Of a DNA stretch of 46,820 bases, positions 24,094-32,293 are shown one piece after another; position 1 is the stretch's first letter, and every line of letters begins with the position of its first letter. A model generated the notes under the pieces. That model made no database searches, had not been told where the DNA came from, and saw nothing but the letters and a program-made list of their open reading frames with translations. Where the stretch lies: positions 1-46,820 of the forward strand of contig CASFRX010000042.1 of assembly GCA_949297075.1 (NCBI GenBank), in the 5' to 3' direction. Made by a program: the position numbers and the translations under genes. Source of the stretch: an uncultured Oscillospiraceae bacterium (GTDB taxonomy: Bacteria > Bacillota > Clostridia > Oscillospirales > Acutalibacteraceae).

Positions 24094-24113
24094 GGGCGGA
24101 GATAACTCCGCCC
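24094..24113 (-). other. Intercistronic hairpin between argG and argH
   Basis: Perfect 8-bp stem GGGCGGAG/CTCCGCCC with a 4-base loop, in the only sizeable gap of the arg operon. On the minus strand it is followed by AAAAGTTG, not a T tract, so it should not terminate. It may stabilise the 3' end of the argG message or be an mRNA processing site (inference). Confidence 0.55.
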
Positions 24114-24143
24114 GTATATTTAATTGTTAAATTTTTACCCTGA

Positions 24144-25367
24144 TTATGAGTTTCTCTCGGCTTCGAGGATAGCACGAACCTTGATGGGGAGACCGAAGAG
24201 GTTGATGAAGCCTGCAGAATCCTTCTGGTCGTAAACTTCATCAGCATCGAATGTTGCAAAGTCCTCGCTGTAGAGAGTGTAGGGAGAAGTTACGCCTGCA
24301 TTAATCATGTTGCCCTTGTAGAGCTTGAGCTTAACATCGCCTGTAACTGTTTCCTGAGTCTTGTCAACGAATGCGCTGAGAGCCTCACGGAGAGGAGTGT
24401 ACCACTGGCCGAAGTAAACGAGCTCTGCAAAGCGGAGAGCAACCATCTCTTTGTAGTGCTGAGTGTCACGGTCGAGAGTGATTGTTTCAAGAACCTGGTG
24501 TGCCTTGTAGAGGATGGAGCCTGCGGGATTCTCGTAAACACCGCGGGACTTCATGCCAACGAGTCTGTTTTCAACAAGGTCGCAAAGACCGATGCCGTTT
24601 GCGCCGCCTATTTCGTTGAGCTTTTTAATCATCTCAACGCCGCCCATCTTAACTCCGTCGAGGGCTACGGGAACGCCCTTTTCAAAGGAAAGAGTGATGT
24701 ATGTAGGCTTGTCGGGAGCTGCTTCGGGAGCTACGCCCATTTCAAGGAAGCCTTCCTTGAGGTACTGAGGCTCGTTTGCAGGGTCTTCAAGGTCAAGACC
24801 TTCGTGTGAAAGGTGCCAGAGATTCTTATCCTTGGAGTAGTTTGTTTCACGGTTAATTTTAAGGGGAATGTTGTGAGCCTCTGCATACTCTATTTCTTCC
24901 TCACGGGATTTGATATCCCAAATTCTCCAGGGAGCGATAATCTGCATTTCGGGAGCAAATGCCTTGATGGCAAGCTCAAAACGAACCTGATCGTTACCCT
25001 TGCCTGTGCAGCCATGGCAGATAGCGTCTGCGCCCTCAGCCTTTGCAATCTCAACAATTCTCTTTGCGATTACGGGACGGGCAAAGGATGTGCCGAGGAG
25101 GTAATCCTTCTCGTAAACTGCGCCTGCTTTGAGTGTGGGGAAGATGTAGTCGTTAACGAATTCTTCCTGAAGATTTTCGATGTAAAGCTTGGAAGCGCCT
25201 GTTGCGATAGCCTTTTCCTCAAGACCGTCCAGCTCTGTACCCTGTCCTACATCACCTGATACTGCGATAACCTCACAGTTGTTGTAGTTTTCTTTGAGCC
25301 AGGGGATGATGATGGATGTATCAAGACCGCCTGAATAGGCAAGAACAACTTTTTTAATTTCTTTCAT
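24144..25367 (-). CDS. argG: Argininosuccinate synthase
   Basis: ATP-dependent condensation of citrulline and aspartate. It has 407 residues, with the N-type ATP pyrophosphatase loop [10 protein letters not shown] (9-18), the [12 protein letters not shown] block and [19 protein letters not shown]. It is the first gene of the argG-H-C-J-B-D operon. The leader carries a promoter overlapped by an ARG box, and AGAGGATAAAACA precedes the ATG. The citrulline-forming gene argF is not in the window. Confidence 0.97.
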   Translation of the reverse strand: MKEIKKVVLAYSGGLDTSIIIPWLKENYNNCEVIAVSGDVGQGTELDGLEEKAIATGASKLYIENLQEEFVNDYIFPTLKAGAVYEKDYLLGTSFARPVIAKRIVEIAKAEGADAICHGCTGKGNDQVRFELAIKAFAPEMQIIAPWRIWDIKSREEEIEYAEAHNIPLKINRETNYSKDKNLWHLSHEGLDLEDPANEPQYLKEGFLEMGVAPEAAPDKPTYITLSFEKGVPVALDGVKMGGVEMIKKLNEIGGANGIGLCDLVENRLVGMKSRGVYENPAGSILYKAHQVLETITLDRDTQHYKEMVALRFAELVYFGQWYTPLREALSAFVDKTQETVTGDVKLKLYKGNMINAGVTSPYTLYSEDFATFDADEVYDQKDSAGFINLFGLPIKVRAILEAERNS

Positions 25368-25411
25368 TGTTTTATCCTCTTTTCAATGTTTTTTATATTT
25401 ATTCGCTGTGA

Positions 25412-25447
25412 TGTGAATTATTATACACTATATATTCAGAAAATCAA
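25412..25447 (-). promoter_or_regulatory. ArgR-type operator (ARG box) over the arg operon promoter
   Basis: Minus strand promoter TTGATT (25442-25447), 16-bp spacer, TATAAT (25420-25425). Lying across the -10 is AGTGTATAATAATTCACA (25412-25429 read on the minus strand), which fits the ArgR/AhrC consensus TNTGNATWWWWATNCANA at all specified positions but the first. An overlapping upstream half-site, TCTGAATATATA, matches the first twelve consensus positions. Repression by ArgR plus arginine is therefore expected. argR itself is not in the window. Confidence 0.82.
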
Positions 25448-25509
25448 CTGTTTTATTGCATAAACATACAGCTTTTTAGGGCTATTTTTGATTGAATATG
25501 CATAAATGC

Positions 25510-25956
25510 TTATTTTTTTCCCGTTGAGCCGAATCCGCCTGAACCTCTTTCGGTTTCGTCAAATTCCGTAACCTCAACGGCAGGAGCGCAGCTTACGGGC
25601 ATAACCACAAGCTGCGCAATTCTTTCTCCCGGCTCTATGGTGTAGCTCTCATCGTATTGGTTAATCAGACCTACGCAGATTTCTCCTCTGTAGTCGCTGT
25701 CAACAACGCCCACGCAGTTTGCAGGAGCAATGCCGTGCTTTATGGCAAGACCGCTTCTTGCAAAAATCATTGCGGCGTATCCCGGTTCTTCAAGAGCGAT
25801 TGCAAGACCTGTGGGGATAAGAGCATGACCGCCTTTATCTAAGGTGAGCGGCTCATCAATGCAGGCGCAAAGGTCAAGACCGGCACTGCCGGAGGTGGCT
25901 CTCTGCGGGATTTTTGCATTTTCACGCAGTCTTTTGAATTTAATTTCACTTATCAT
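25510..25956 (-). CDS. dut: dUTP diphosphatase
   Basis: Hydrolyses dUTP to dUMP and PPi, keeping uracil out of DNA and supplying thymidylate synthesis. The 148-residue trimeric-type enzyme has all five family motifs in order: SGSAGLDL, ARSGLA, GVVDSDYRGEI (catalytic Asp), GERIAQLVV and the C-terminal arm RGSGGFGSTG. It starts one base after the thrS stop, with AAGGTG inside the last thrS codons, so it is co-transcribed with thrS. No clear terminator separates it from the arg promoter. Confidence 0.96.
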   Translation of the reverse strand: MISEIKFKRLRENAKIPQRATSGSAGLDLCACIDEPLTLDKGGHALIPTGLAIALEEPGYAAMIFARSGLAIKHGIAPANCVGVVDSDYRGEICVGLINQYDESYTIEPGERIAQLVVMPVSCAPAVEVTEFDETERGSGGFGSTGKK

Positions 25957-25957
25957 A

Positions 25958-27904
25958 TCAGAAAATCACCTTTTCAGCGTTTTCCCTGAGAATAAGGTTC
26001 AAAAATTCGTCAACGCTCATTGCGCCGATGTCACCCTGACCTCTCTTGCGAACGCCCACTGTGCCTTCTTCAATTTCCTTGTCGCCCATAACGAGCATAT
26101 AGGGAATCTTCTCAAGCTGAGCTTCACGGAGCTTGTAGCCGAGCTTTTCACTGCGGCAGTCAGCTGTTACTCGAAGACCTGCGTTCTCAAACTTTTTAAC
26201 AACAGCCATAGCTGCTTCGTGGTGTCTGTCGGCAATAGGCATAACACGAACCTGTTCGGGAGCGAGCCAAACAGGGAATGCGCCTGCGTATTTTTCAATA
26301 AGCAGAGCGAGCGTGCGCTCGTAGCAGCCGATAGATGTGCGGTGGATAATGTAGGGATGCTTCTTTGTGCCGTCAGCATCAACATATTCCATGCCAAACT
26401 TTTCAGCGAGCATCTGGTCAACCTGAAGGGTGATAAGTGTATCCTCTTTGCCGTGAACGTTCTTAATTTGAATATCCAGCTTAGGCCCGTAGAAAGCGGC
26501 CTCGCCGATACCGATTTTGTAGGGAATTTCAAGGTGGTCGAGGATTTTGCCCATGATGCCCTGCGCCTCATCCCACTGTTCGGGCGTGCCGATGTATTTT
26601 TCTCTGTCGTTGGGATCCCACTGAGAGAAACGGTAGGAAACATCTTCGTACAGACCGAGAGTTTTGAGCATATAGATTGCAAGCTCAAGACAGCCCTTAA
26701 ATTCGTCTTCAAGCTGTTCGGGCAGGCACATAAGATGGCCTTCGGAAATTGTGAACTGACGAACACGGATAAGGCCGTGCATTTCGCCGCTTGCCTCGTT
26801 GCGGAAGAGGGTAGATGTTTCGTTGTATCTCAAGGGCAGGTCACGGTATGAGCGCGCACGGTTGAGATATGCCTGATACTGGAATGGGCAGGTCATGGGT
26901 CGAAGAGCAAAAACTTCATCGTCCTTATCTTCATCGCCGAGAACAAACATGCCGTCCTTATAGTGATCCCAGTGACCTGAGAGCTTGTAAAGGTCGCTCT
27001 TAGCCATGTAGGGAGTTTTTGTCAGAAGCCAGCCTCTCTTCTGCTCCTCGTCCTCAACAAAGCGCTGAAGCAGCTGAATTATTCTTGCGCCCTTGGGCAG
27101 CAGAATGGGGAGACCCTGACCGATGAGGTCGGAGGTTGTGAACAGCTCAAGCTCACGGCCGAGCTTATTGTGGTCACGCTTCTTTGCCTCCTCAATAGCT
27201 TCAAGGTGAGCGTCAAGGTCAGCCTGCTTTGTGAAAGCAGTGCCGTAGATTCTCTGAAGCATCTTGTTTTTGGAGTCGCCTCTCCAGTATGCGCCTGTTG
27301 AAGATGTGAGCTTAAATGCCTTAACTCTTGAAGTATCGGGAATGTGAGGACCGGCGCAAAGCTCGTCAAATTCAGCCTGCTTAAAGAAAGAGATATTCTC
27401 GCCCTTTTCGGCGTGCTCTTTAATAAGCTCAACCTTGTATATTTCACCCTTTTCCTCCATCTTTGCAATGGCATCAGCAGGGGAGAGCTCATATCTTTCG
27501 AGAGGGATGCCTTCTTTAACTATTTTCTTCATTTCGGCTTCAATCTGAGTTAAAACCTCAGGTGTAAAGGAAACATCGCAGTCAAAATCATAGTAAAATC
27601 CGTTGTCAATAGCAGGGCCTATAGCAAGCTTTGCCTGGGGAAACAGTCTCTTAACAGCCTGAGCCAGAATATGGGAGGCTGTGTGACGGAAAGCTTTCTT
27701 GCCTTCTTCATCGTCAAAGGTCAGAATTTCAACCTGTGCATCGGCGTCAAGCGCAGTGCGCAGATCGCATATTTCGCCGTTGACCCTGGCGACACAAGCG
27801 GCCTTATAAAGTCCCATGCCAAGGCTTTTTGCAATTTCAGCAACGGTAGTGCCGTTTTCGTACTCCTTAATAACATTGTCTTTAAGCGTTACCTTAATCA
27901 TCAT
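25958..27904 (-). CDS. thrS: Threonyl-tRNA synthetase
   Basis: Class II synthetase charging tRNA-Thr. The 648-residue protein begins with a TGS domain (about 1-62). The editing domain follows (HTASH with His74 and His78; later ELCAGPHIPDTS), then the catalytic core with a zinc-site Cys in RPMTCPFQYQ and the motif 3 region IIHRTSIGCYERTLALLIE. The C-terminal anticodon-binding domain (about 545-648) starts PVWLAPEQVRVMPI. AAGGA precedes ATGATG. Expression should be controlled by the T-box leader upstream; dut follows by 1 base. Confidence 0.98.
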   Translation of the reverse strand: MMIKVTLKDNVIKEYENGTTVAEIAKSLGMGLYKAACVARVNGEICDLRTALDADAQVEILTFDDEEGKKAFRHTASHILAQAVKRLFPQAKLAIGPAIDNGFYYDFDCDVSFTPEVLTQIEAEMKKIVKEGIPLERYELSPADAIAKMEEKGEIYKVELIKEHAEKGENISFFKQAEFDELCAGPHIPDTSRVKAFKLTSSTGAYWRGDSKNKMLQRIYGTAFTKQADLDAHLEAIEEAKKRDHNKLGRELELFTTSDLIGQGLPILLPKGARIIQLLQRFVEDEEQKRGWLLTKTPYMAKSDLYKLSGHWDHYKDGMFVLGDEDKDDEVFALRPMTCPFQYQAYLNRARSYRDLPLRYNETSTLFRNEASGEMHGLIRVRQFTISEGHLMCLPEQLEDEFKGCLELAIYMLKTLGLYEDVSYRFSQWDPNDREKYIGTPEQWDEAQGIMGKILDHLEIPYKIGIGEAAFYGPKLDIQIKNVHGKEDTLITLQVDQMLAEKFGMEYVDADGTKKHPYIIHRTSIGCYERTLALLIEKYAGAFPVWLAPEQVRVMPIADRHHEAAMAVVKKFENAGLRVTADCRSEKLGYKLREAQLEKIPYMLVMGDKEIEEGTVGVRKRGQGDIGAMSVDEFLNLILRENAEKVIF

Positions 27905-28233
27905 ATATCATCCTTTCTAAAAAATTGTTGACAAAACAAAATGCTCCGCACCTATAAAAATAGGGGCGAAGCATAATTAGTAAACTTATACTCCACGGTT
28001 CCACCCGTGTTGAAAATTTCTGATAATGATTTAACGATTCAAAAATTTTCATCTCTTGCAGCCTTAACGCAGCTCCTACGGCATTACTTATCTGCAAACA
28101 GCAGCTTCGTAAGCGCTCGGCAGTGGTCGTTACAGCGGCATGAATACCTGCTTTGCAGCACAGGAGCAGGCTCTCTGAAATCAGCGTTTGCCGTAATCAT
28201 TCTGCTTCATCGCATTTTAATTATTAAAGATTA
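27905..28233 (-). ncRNA. T-box riboswitch leader of thrS
   Basis: The roughly 330-nt leader contains the T-box core GGGTGGAACCGTG (27994-28006 on the minus strand) and a downstream terminator. The terminator is an imperfect hairpin between ATGCTTCGC and GCGGAGCAT (27941-27974) followed by TTTTGTTTTG. Uncharged tRNA-Thr is expected to pair UGGA of the core with its 3' end and stabilise the antiterminator, allowing thrS transcription when threonine is low. The upstream part has several stems (for example CCTGCT/AGCAGG) with an AGAGAG element before them. I could not fix the specifier loop; ACC in ACGACCACT is one candidate threonine codon. Confidence 0.92.
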
Positions 28234-28239
28234 AAAACC

Positions 28240-28268
28240 ATATTATCACTTTATTTTCAGTATGTCAA
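28240..28268 (-). promoter_or_regulatory. Promoter of the thrS T-box transcript
   Basis: Minus strand consensus TTGACA (28263-28268), 17-bp spacer, TAATAT (28240-28245). It sits 3 bp after the end of the lipid-kinase-like gene. Confidence 0.8.
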
Positions 28269-28270
28269 GT

Positions 28271-29173
28271 TTAACTTCTGAAAACTCTGAATGCGTGCTT
28301 GCGGCAATCAATTTCGGCTACTCTGTAGGAGCCGCCGTATTCGCCGTCAAGAGTCCAAGGCAAGTCAAAATTTTTGCTCTCTACAACAAAATGGCTTCCC
28401 TTTGAGAGGGTGAAAAACTCTTCGTTGTAGATGCGCTTTATAATAACCTCGTTAAATATCTGCCGCCACTGTGCGGCGTTTGCAGGTAGTTTTGCCAGGT
28501 TGAGCTCAAATATACCATCGTCAAAGCCTATGTCTTCGGGCTTGTATTTTATGATGCCGCCGATTGAAAGTGCGTTTGAAATTGAGCCGAAGGCATATTC
28601 GCCCTCGTAAACCTCATCGTCGCATTGAATTTTCAGCTCTATGGGCTTGAAGTCCTTGATTTCTTTCAAGCCCTCATAGAGGTAGGCAGGATAGCCGAAA
28701 AGATTCTTTGAGGTTTGCGAAGTGGCATAAGAGCTGCGGGAAAAAACACCGAAAGCGGCAGTGTAGCAGAAATATCTGTCGTTGTTGAGCTGACCGATAT
28801 CGTGGAATTTCGGCTCGACATCGCAAATCAGGTCTATTGCGGCTTGGGCGTCATGGGGAACACCTATGCTGCCCGCAAAATCGTTTGTAGTGCCGCTGGG
28901 TATGTAGCCGATAGGCACATCAATGCCTGACTGTATTACACCGTTGACGGTTTCGTTAAATGTACCGTCGCCGCCTCGGCAAACGATGAGGTCGAATTTT
29001 GAAGCGAGCATTTTTGCGTATTCCGTTGCATCTCCTCGCTTTTGAGTTATGTATACCGTTGTTTCAAAGCCTGCTTTTGTGAAAATATCTGCAATGTGCC
29101 AAAGCTGGCTTCTGACTGTGAATTTGCCTGATTTAGGGTTGATTATAACGAGAGCTTTACCTTTACTTTCCAT
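28271..29173 (-). CDS. Diacylglycerol kinase family lipid kinase (YegS/DgkB-like)
   Basis: A 300-residue soluble kinase of the DAGK_cat family, likely phosphorylating diacylglycerol or a related lipid so it can re-enter phospholipid synthesis. It has the nucleotide-binding start ALVIINPKSGK (7-17), the catalytic GGDGT (67-71) and the PSGTTNDFAGSIG block. The C-terminal beta domain ends LPWTLDGEYGG, where the Asp-Gly-Glu is conserved. GAGGATG precedes the ATG. It is the last gene after yqeG and an M24 peptidase. Sphingosine-kinase-like members share these motifs, so the exact lipid is not certain. Confidence 0.88.
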   Translation of the reverse strand: MESKGKALVIINPKSGKFTVRSQLWHIADIFTKAGFETTVYITQKRGDATEYAKMLASKFDLIVCRGGDGTFNETVNGVIQSGIDVPIGYIPSGTTNDFAGSIGVPHDAQAAIDLICDVEPKFHDIGQLNNDRYFCYTAAFGVFSRSSYATSQTSKNLFGYPAYLYEGLKEIKDFKPIELKIQCDDEVYEGEYAFGSISNALSIGGIIKYKPEDIGFDDGIFELNLAKLPANAAQWRQIFNEVIIKRIYNEEFFTLSKGSHFVVESKNFDLPWTLDGEYGGSYRVAEIDCRKHAFRVFRS

Positions 29174-29188
29174 ATAGTCACATCCTCT

Positions 29189-30265
29189 TTAATTGTTTAA
29201 GAGAAGAAGCTCTTTTGTTGCCGAGGTCAGGTTTTCGTTGCCGTCTTCGGTTATGAGGAGCATATCCTCTATTCTTATGCCGAATTGGTCGGGCAAATAT
29301 ATTCCCGGTTCGGCTGTTATTATGTTGCCTGCCTGCAAGGTGTAGCCGGATTTAGGGGAAACCTGTGGCTCTTCGTGAATCTCGATTCCTACACCGTGAC
29401 CCGTGGAATGGCCGAAAGCGTGTCCGTAACCCGATTTATCTATTATACTGCGTGCCGCAAAATCAACCGTTGATGCAGGCACTCCTGCGCAGGCTGTTTT
29501 AATTGCGGCAGCTTGAGCGTTGAGAACTATTGAGTAAACATCCGCCATCATGCTGCTGACTTCGCCGATTGCAACGGTGCGAGTCATATCGCTGTGGTAT
29601 CCGTTGACTACTGCGCCGAAATCCATAGTTACAAAATCGCCGAACTCAATAATTTTTCCGTCAGGCACTCCGTGAGGCAGAGATGATTTTTTGCCGCTGA
29701 CTACTATGGTGTCAAAAGATATTGCATCTGCACCGTTTTTGAGCATATAGAAATCAAGAGCCAGAGCAACCTCTTTTTCAGTCATGCCGGGCTTTATGTA
29801 CTTTATAACATGGTTAAAGGCTTTTTCTGCAATAGCCTGAGCGGCTTTGATGTTTTCAACTTCTTCTTCCGCCTTAGTGCATCGCAGGAAGCGTATACAT
29901 TTGTCGAGCCTGCCGTCGAAAACAGTTTTAAAGCCGTCGGGCTTGAACATTTTGCCGTATTCACGCAAACCGCTTACGGTGACAAAATCAGCCTCTACGG
30001 CAACGCTTGAGCAGTTGAATTTTTTGAGATATTTCGGCACGAGCTCACGGATATTTTTTAGCTCAACAACATCGCAGCAGTCTACTTTTGCCTGTGCGGC
30101 TTCGATATAGCGGCTGTCCGTTAAAAAAACGCTTCCGTTTCGGCTTGCGATTATGTAGCCGTTTTCGGTGGAAAATCCCGTGAAATATCTGATGTTTGCA
30201 GGGTTAGTTATGATGCATGCATCAATATCCTTGGGCAGTATTCTTATAAGGTTTTGAAGAAACAT
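29189..30265 (-). CDS. Xaa-Pro aminopeptidase/dipeptidase (M24B)
   Basis: A 358-residue metallopeptidase that removes residues next to proline in the cytoplasm. It has an N-terminal creatinase-like domain (about 1-125) and the pita-bread catalytic domain. The five metal ligands are all present: Asp215 (VTMDFGA), Asp226 (HSDMTRT), His290 (GHSTGHGVG), Glu319 (TAEPGIY) and Glu333 (RIEDML). It starts 2 bp after the yqeG-type stop, and a GAGGG site lies in the last codons of that gene. Whether it is a PepP, PepQ or YpdF type cannot be decided by motifs. Confidence 0.93.
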   Translation of the reverse strand: MFLQNLIRILPKDIDACIITNPANIRYFTGFSTENGYIIASRNGSVFLTDSRYIEAAQAKVDCCDVVELKNIRELVPKYLKKFNCSSVAVEADFVTVSGLREYGKMFKPDGFKTVFDGRLDKCIRFLRCTKAEEEVENIKAAQAIAEKAFNHVIKYIKPGMTEKEVALALDFYMLKNGADAISFDTIVVSGKKSSLPHGVPDGKIIEFGDFVTMDFGAVVNGYHSDMTRTVAIGEVSSMMADVYSIVLNAQAAAIKTACAGVPASTVDFAARSIIDKSGYGHAFGHSTGHGVGIEIHEEPQVSPKSGYTLQAGNIITAEPGIYLPDQFGIRIEDMLLITEDGNENLTSATKELLLLNN

Positions 30266-30267
30266 GG

Positions 30268-30786
30268 TTATTTTTCCCTCTTCCTGCGTTCAAATTCTTC
30301 AAGCAGCTCTTTTTCGCCGTCACGAGCTTTTTTGAAATAGAATTTAAACAGTTTTTCGTCTCGTGCTCTGTCTGTAAAAACAGCAACTGCACCGGCCAAG
30401 TTCGCAGCTAACATATCTGTTTTTAGCTGGTCTCCCACCATTGCAAGGCGGTCTATGGGCTTTTGAAGCATTTCAGCCGCTTTCATAAGTCCGTCAACAC
30501 GCGGTTTTTTTGCGCTGTATATATAGTTTTTGATTCCGAATTTTTTAGCTACCGCCCATACCCGCAAGGGTATTGCATTGGAAACAATGGCGAGGGGTAT
30601 ATTTGCGCTTTGCATTTTTTTAACCCATTCAACCGTACCGGGCAGAGGGGTGAGGGTTTCGTCATAGATAAGAGTGTTGTCAATATCAAGGAGCAAGCCC
30701 TCCGCACCCATAGCTTTCAAATCGGCAGGTGTTATGGAACAAACGCTTTTAAAGCGGTATTTAGGCATATATCGGTTATCAAGCAT
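30268..30786 (-). CDS. YqeG family HAD phosphatase
   Basis: A 172-residue HAD-IIIA phosphatase. It has motif I LLDIDNTLI (nucleophile Asp34, acid Asp36), motif II IVSNA, a lysine in SAKKPRVDG and motif III VGDQLKTDMLAAN. YqeG proteins are widespread in Firmicutes, and related enzymes dephosphorylate phosphatidylglycerophosphate (PGP phosphatase of the GEP4 type). That role is plausible here beside a lipid kinase, but inferred. AGGA precedes the ATG. No separate promoter was seen between it and rpsU, so partial readthrough from rpsU is possible. Confidence 0.88.
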   Translation of the reverse strand: MLDNRYMPKYRFKSVCSITPADLKAMGAEGLLLDIDNTLIYDETLTPLPGTVEWVKKMQSANIPLAIVSNAIPLRVWAVAKKFGIKNYIYSAKKPRVDGLMKAAEMLQKPIDRLAMVGDQLKTDMLAANLAGAVAVFTDRARDEKLFKFYFKKARDGEKELLEEFERRKREK

Positions 30787-30825
30787 AATAAATTCCTAAA
30801 AAGTTGATTAAATAGTTAAAAAAAC

Positions 30826-30849
30826 AAGGCGGGCTTTGTTGCCCGCCTT
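30826..30849 (-). terminator. Terminator of rpsU
   Basis: Perfect 9-bp stem AAGGCGGGC/GCCCGCCTT with a 6-base loop. It is followed on the minus strand by GTTTTTTT and begins 7 bp after the rpsU stop. Confidence 0.88.
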
Positions 30850-30855
30850 TCGGTT

Positions 30856-31032
30856 TTACTTATACTTGCGCTTACGAGCAGCCTCTGACTTCTTCTTTCT
30901 CTTTACAGAAGGCTTTTCATAGTGTTCTCTTTTGCGAACTTCCTGAATAACACCATCTCTGGAGGTCTGTCTCTTAAACCTTCTGAGGGCGCTGTCTAAG
31001 GATTCGTTTTCTTTAACTTCTACTTTGCTCAT
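30856..31032 (-). CDS. rpsU: 30S ribosomal protein S21
   Basis: A 58-residue, strongly basic protein beginning [20 protein letters not shown], with [21 protein letters not shown] in the middle and the lysine/arginine-rich [15 protein letters not shown] tail: the standard S21 pattern and length. It binds the 30S platform and helps translation initiation. A strong GGAGGGAGGG site precedes the ATG, with a near-consensus promoter and its own terminator, as expected for an abundant ribosomal protein. Confidence 0.97.
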   Translation of the reverse strand: MSKVEVKENESLDSALRRFKRQTSRDGVIQEVRKREHYEKPSVKRKKKSEAARKRKYK

Positions 31033-31088
31033 TTACTATTCCCTCCCTCCGCAATTTGCAGGGGCAAATTTCTCATTGTATCGATAGC

Positions 31089-31118
31089 ATTATACAACAA
31101 GGGCATTGTGCTTGTCAA
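31089..31118 (-). promoter_or_regulatory. Promoter of rpsU
   Basis: Minus strand consensus TTGACA (31113-31118), 18-bp spacer, consensus TATAAT (31089-31094). Confidence 0.8.
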
Positions 31119-31134
31119 CATCTTTTTAAAATTT

Positions 31135-32148
31135 TTATATCTGTTTAAAGCCGATCTTTTTCATACATTTGTCGAGTGTACGCTGGGCAAGGCGAGAAGC
31201 ACGCTCTGCGCCCTTTGCCATACATTCGTTTATGTAGGCGTTATCGGCAATAATTTTTTTGTATTCTGCCTGCATGGGAGCAAGCTCTGCAACGACTGCT
31301 TCACCGACGGCTGTTTTGAAGTCGCCGTATCCCTTGCCGGCAAATTCATTTTCAATCTCCTCAAAGCTTTTGCCTGTGCAGCAGGAGTAAATCGTCATAA
31401 GGTTGTTTATGCCGTCCTTTCCCTCTGCGTATCTGACGCAGGACTCGGAGTCCGTAACTGCGCTTTTAAACTTTTTCATAATCTGTTCGGGTGTGTCCAG
31501 CACACAAACAGATGCCTTGGGGTTGGGGTCTGATTTGGACATTTTCGCCGTGGGGTCTTGGAGTGATGTAATCTTTGCGCCTGTTTTGCCGATGAAAGGC
31601 TCAGGAACGGTGAAAACATTGCCGTAGACGCCGTTGAAGCGCTCTGCGATGTTGCGAGTGAGCTCGAGGTGCTGTTTCTGGTCAATGCCTACGGGCACAT
31701 AGTTCGACTGATAAAGCAAAATATCAGCTGCCATGAGCGTTGGGTAAGCAAAAAGGCCTATGTTAATATTATCGGCGTGCTTTTGGCTTTTTTCTTTAAA
31801 CTGAGTCATGCGTGATGCTTCGCCGAACTGAGTGTAGCAGTTGAGAAGCCACCCAAGCTGAGAATGCTGCGGAACATGGCTCTGCATAAATACAATGCTC
31901 TTTTCGGGGTCAAGACCGTTTGCAAGTAGCAGAGCAAACATTTCTGTGGACTGCTTTCTGAGCATTGCAGGCTCCTGACGGACCGTAATGGCGTGCAGGT
32001 CAGCAACGCCGAAAATGCAATCATAATCTTCGCTCATTGCTCTCCAATTCTTGAGAGCGCCGAAGTAGTTGCCTATAGTTGGTACGGAGGTGGGCTGAAT
32101 AAGGCTCAAAACCCTTTGCTTTTTAACGGGTGCGTTGTTGTTTTCCAT
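31135..32148 (-). CDS. trpS: Tryptophanyl-tRNA synthetase
   Basis: Class I synthetase charging tRNA-Trp. It carries the HIGH-like signature TIGN (24-27, in PTSVPTIGNYFGALKNW), the GEASRMTQFKEKSQ block and the KMSKS loop (in DPTAKMSKSDPNPK). I set the start at ATG 32148 (337 residues), with GGAG 9 bases upstream; an in-frame ATG at 32163 has no ribosome binding site. Unlike many Firmicute trpS genes the leader is only about 30 nt, too short for a T-box. The gene ends 17 bp before the rpsU promoter. Confidence 0.97.
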   Translation of the reverse strand: MENNNAPVKKQRVLSLIQPTSVPTIGNYFGALKNWRAMSEDYDCIFGVADLHAITVRQEPAMLRKQSTEMFALLLANGLDPEKSIVFMQSHVPQHSQLGWLLNCYTQFGEASRMTQFKEKSQKHADNINIGLFAYPTLMAADILLYQSNYVPVGIDQKQHLELTRNIAERFNGVYGNVFTVPEPFIGKTGAKITSLQDPTAKMSKSDPNPKASVCVLDTPEQIMKKFKSAVTDSESCVRYAEGKDGINNLMTIYSCCTGKSFEEIENEFAGKGYGDFKTAVGEAVVAELAPMQAEYKKIIADNAYINECMAKGAERASRLAQRTLDKCMKKIGFKQI

Positions 32149-32182
32149 AACAGATATCTCCATTTACTTATTAAACATTATT

Positions 32183-32211
32183 ATATTATAGCATATCGGC
32201 AGAATTTTCAA
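32183..32211 (-). promoter_or_regulatory. Promoter of trpS
   Basis: Minus strand TTGAAA (32206-32211), 17-bp spacer, TAATAT (32183-32188). The short leader leaves no room for a T-box. Confidence 0.65.
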
Positions 32212-32220
32212 GTGTTTTTA

Positions 32221-32249
32221 TTGCAATATGCGGAGAATGATGATAAAAT
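32221..32249 (+). promoter_or_regulatory. Promoter of deoC-deoD
   Basis: TTGCAA (32221-32226), 17-bp spacer, TAAAAT (32244-32249), about 38 nt before the deoC start. Confidence 0.6.
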
Positions 32250-32293
32250 GACATCAGTATAATAATAACATTAATGTTAAGGCGGTAATTGGT

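Noticed and set aside
25844..26851. 335-codon plus-strand open frame antisense to thrS
   Set aside because: It is a mirror of the thrS reading frame; no ribosome binding site, no domain, and its composition is Cys/Phe-rich as expected for antisense of a coding gene.
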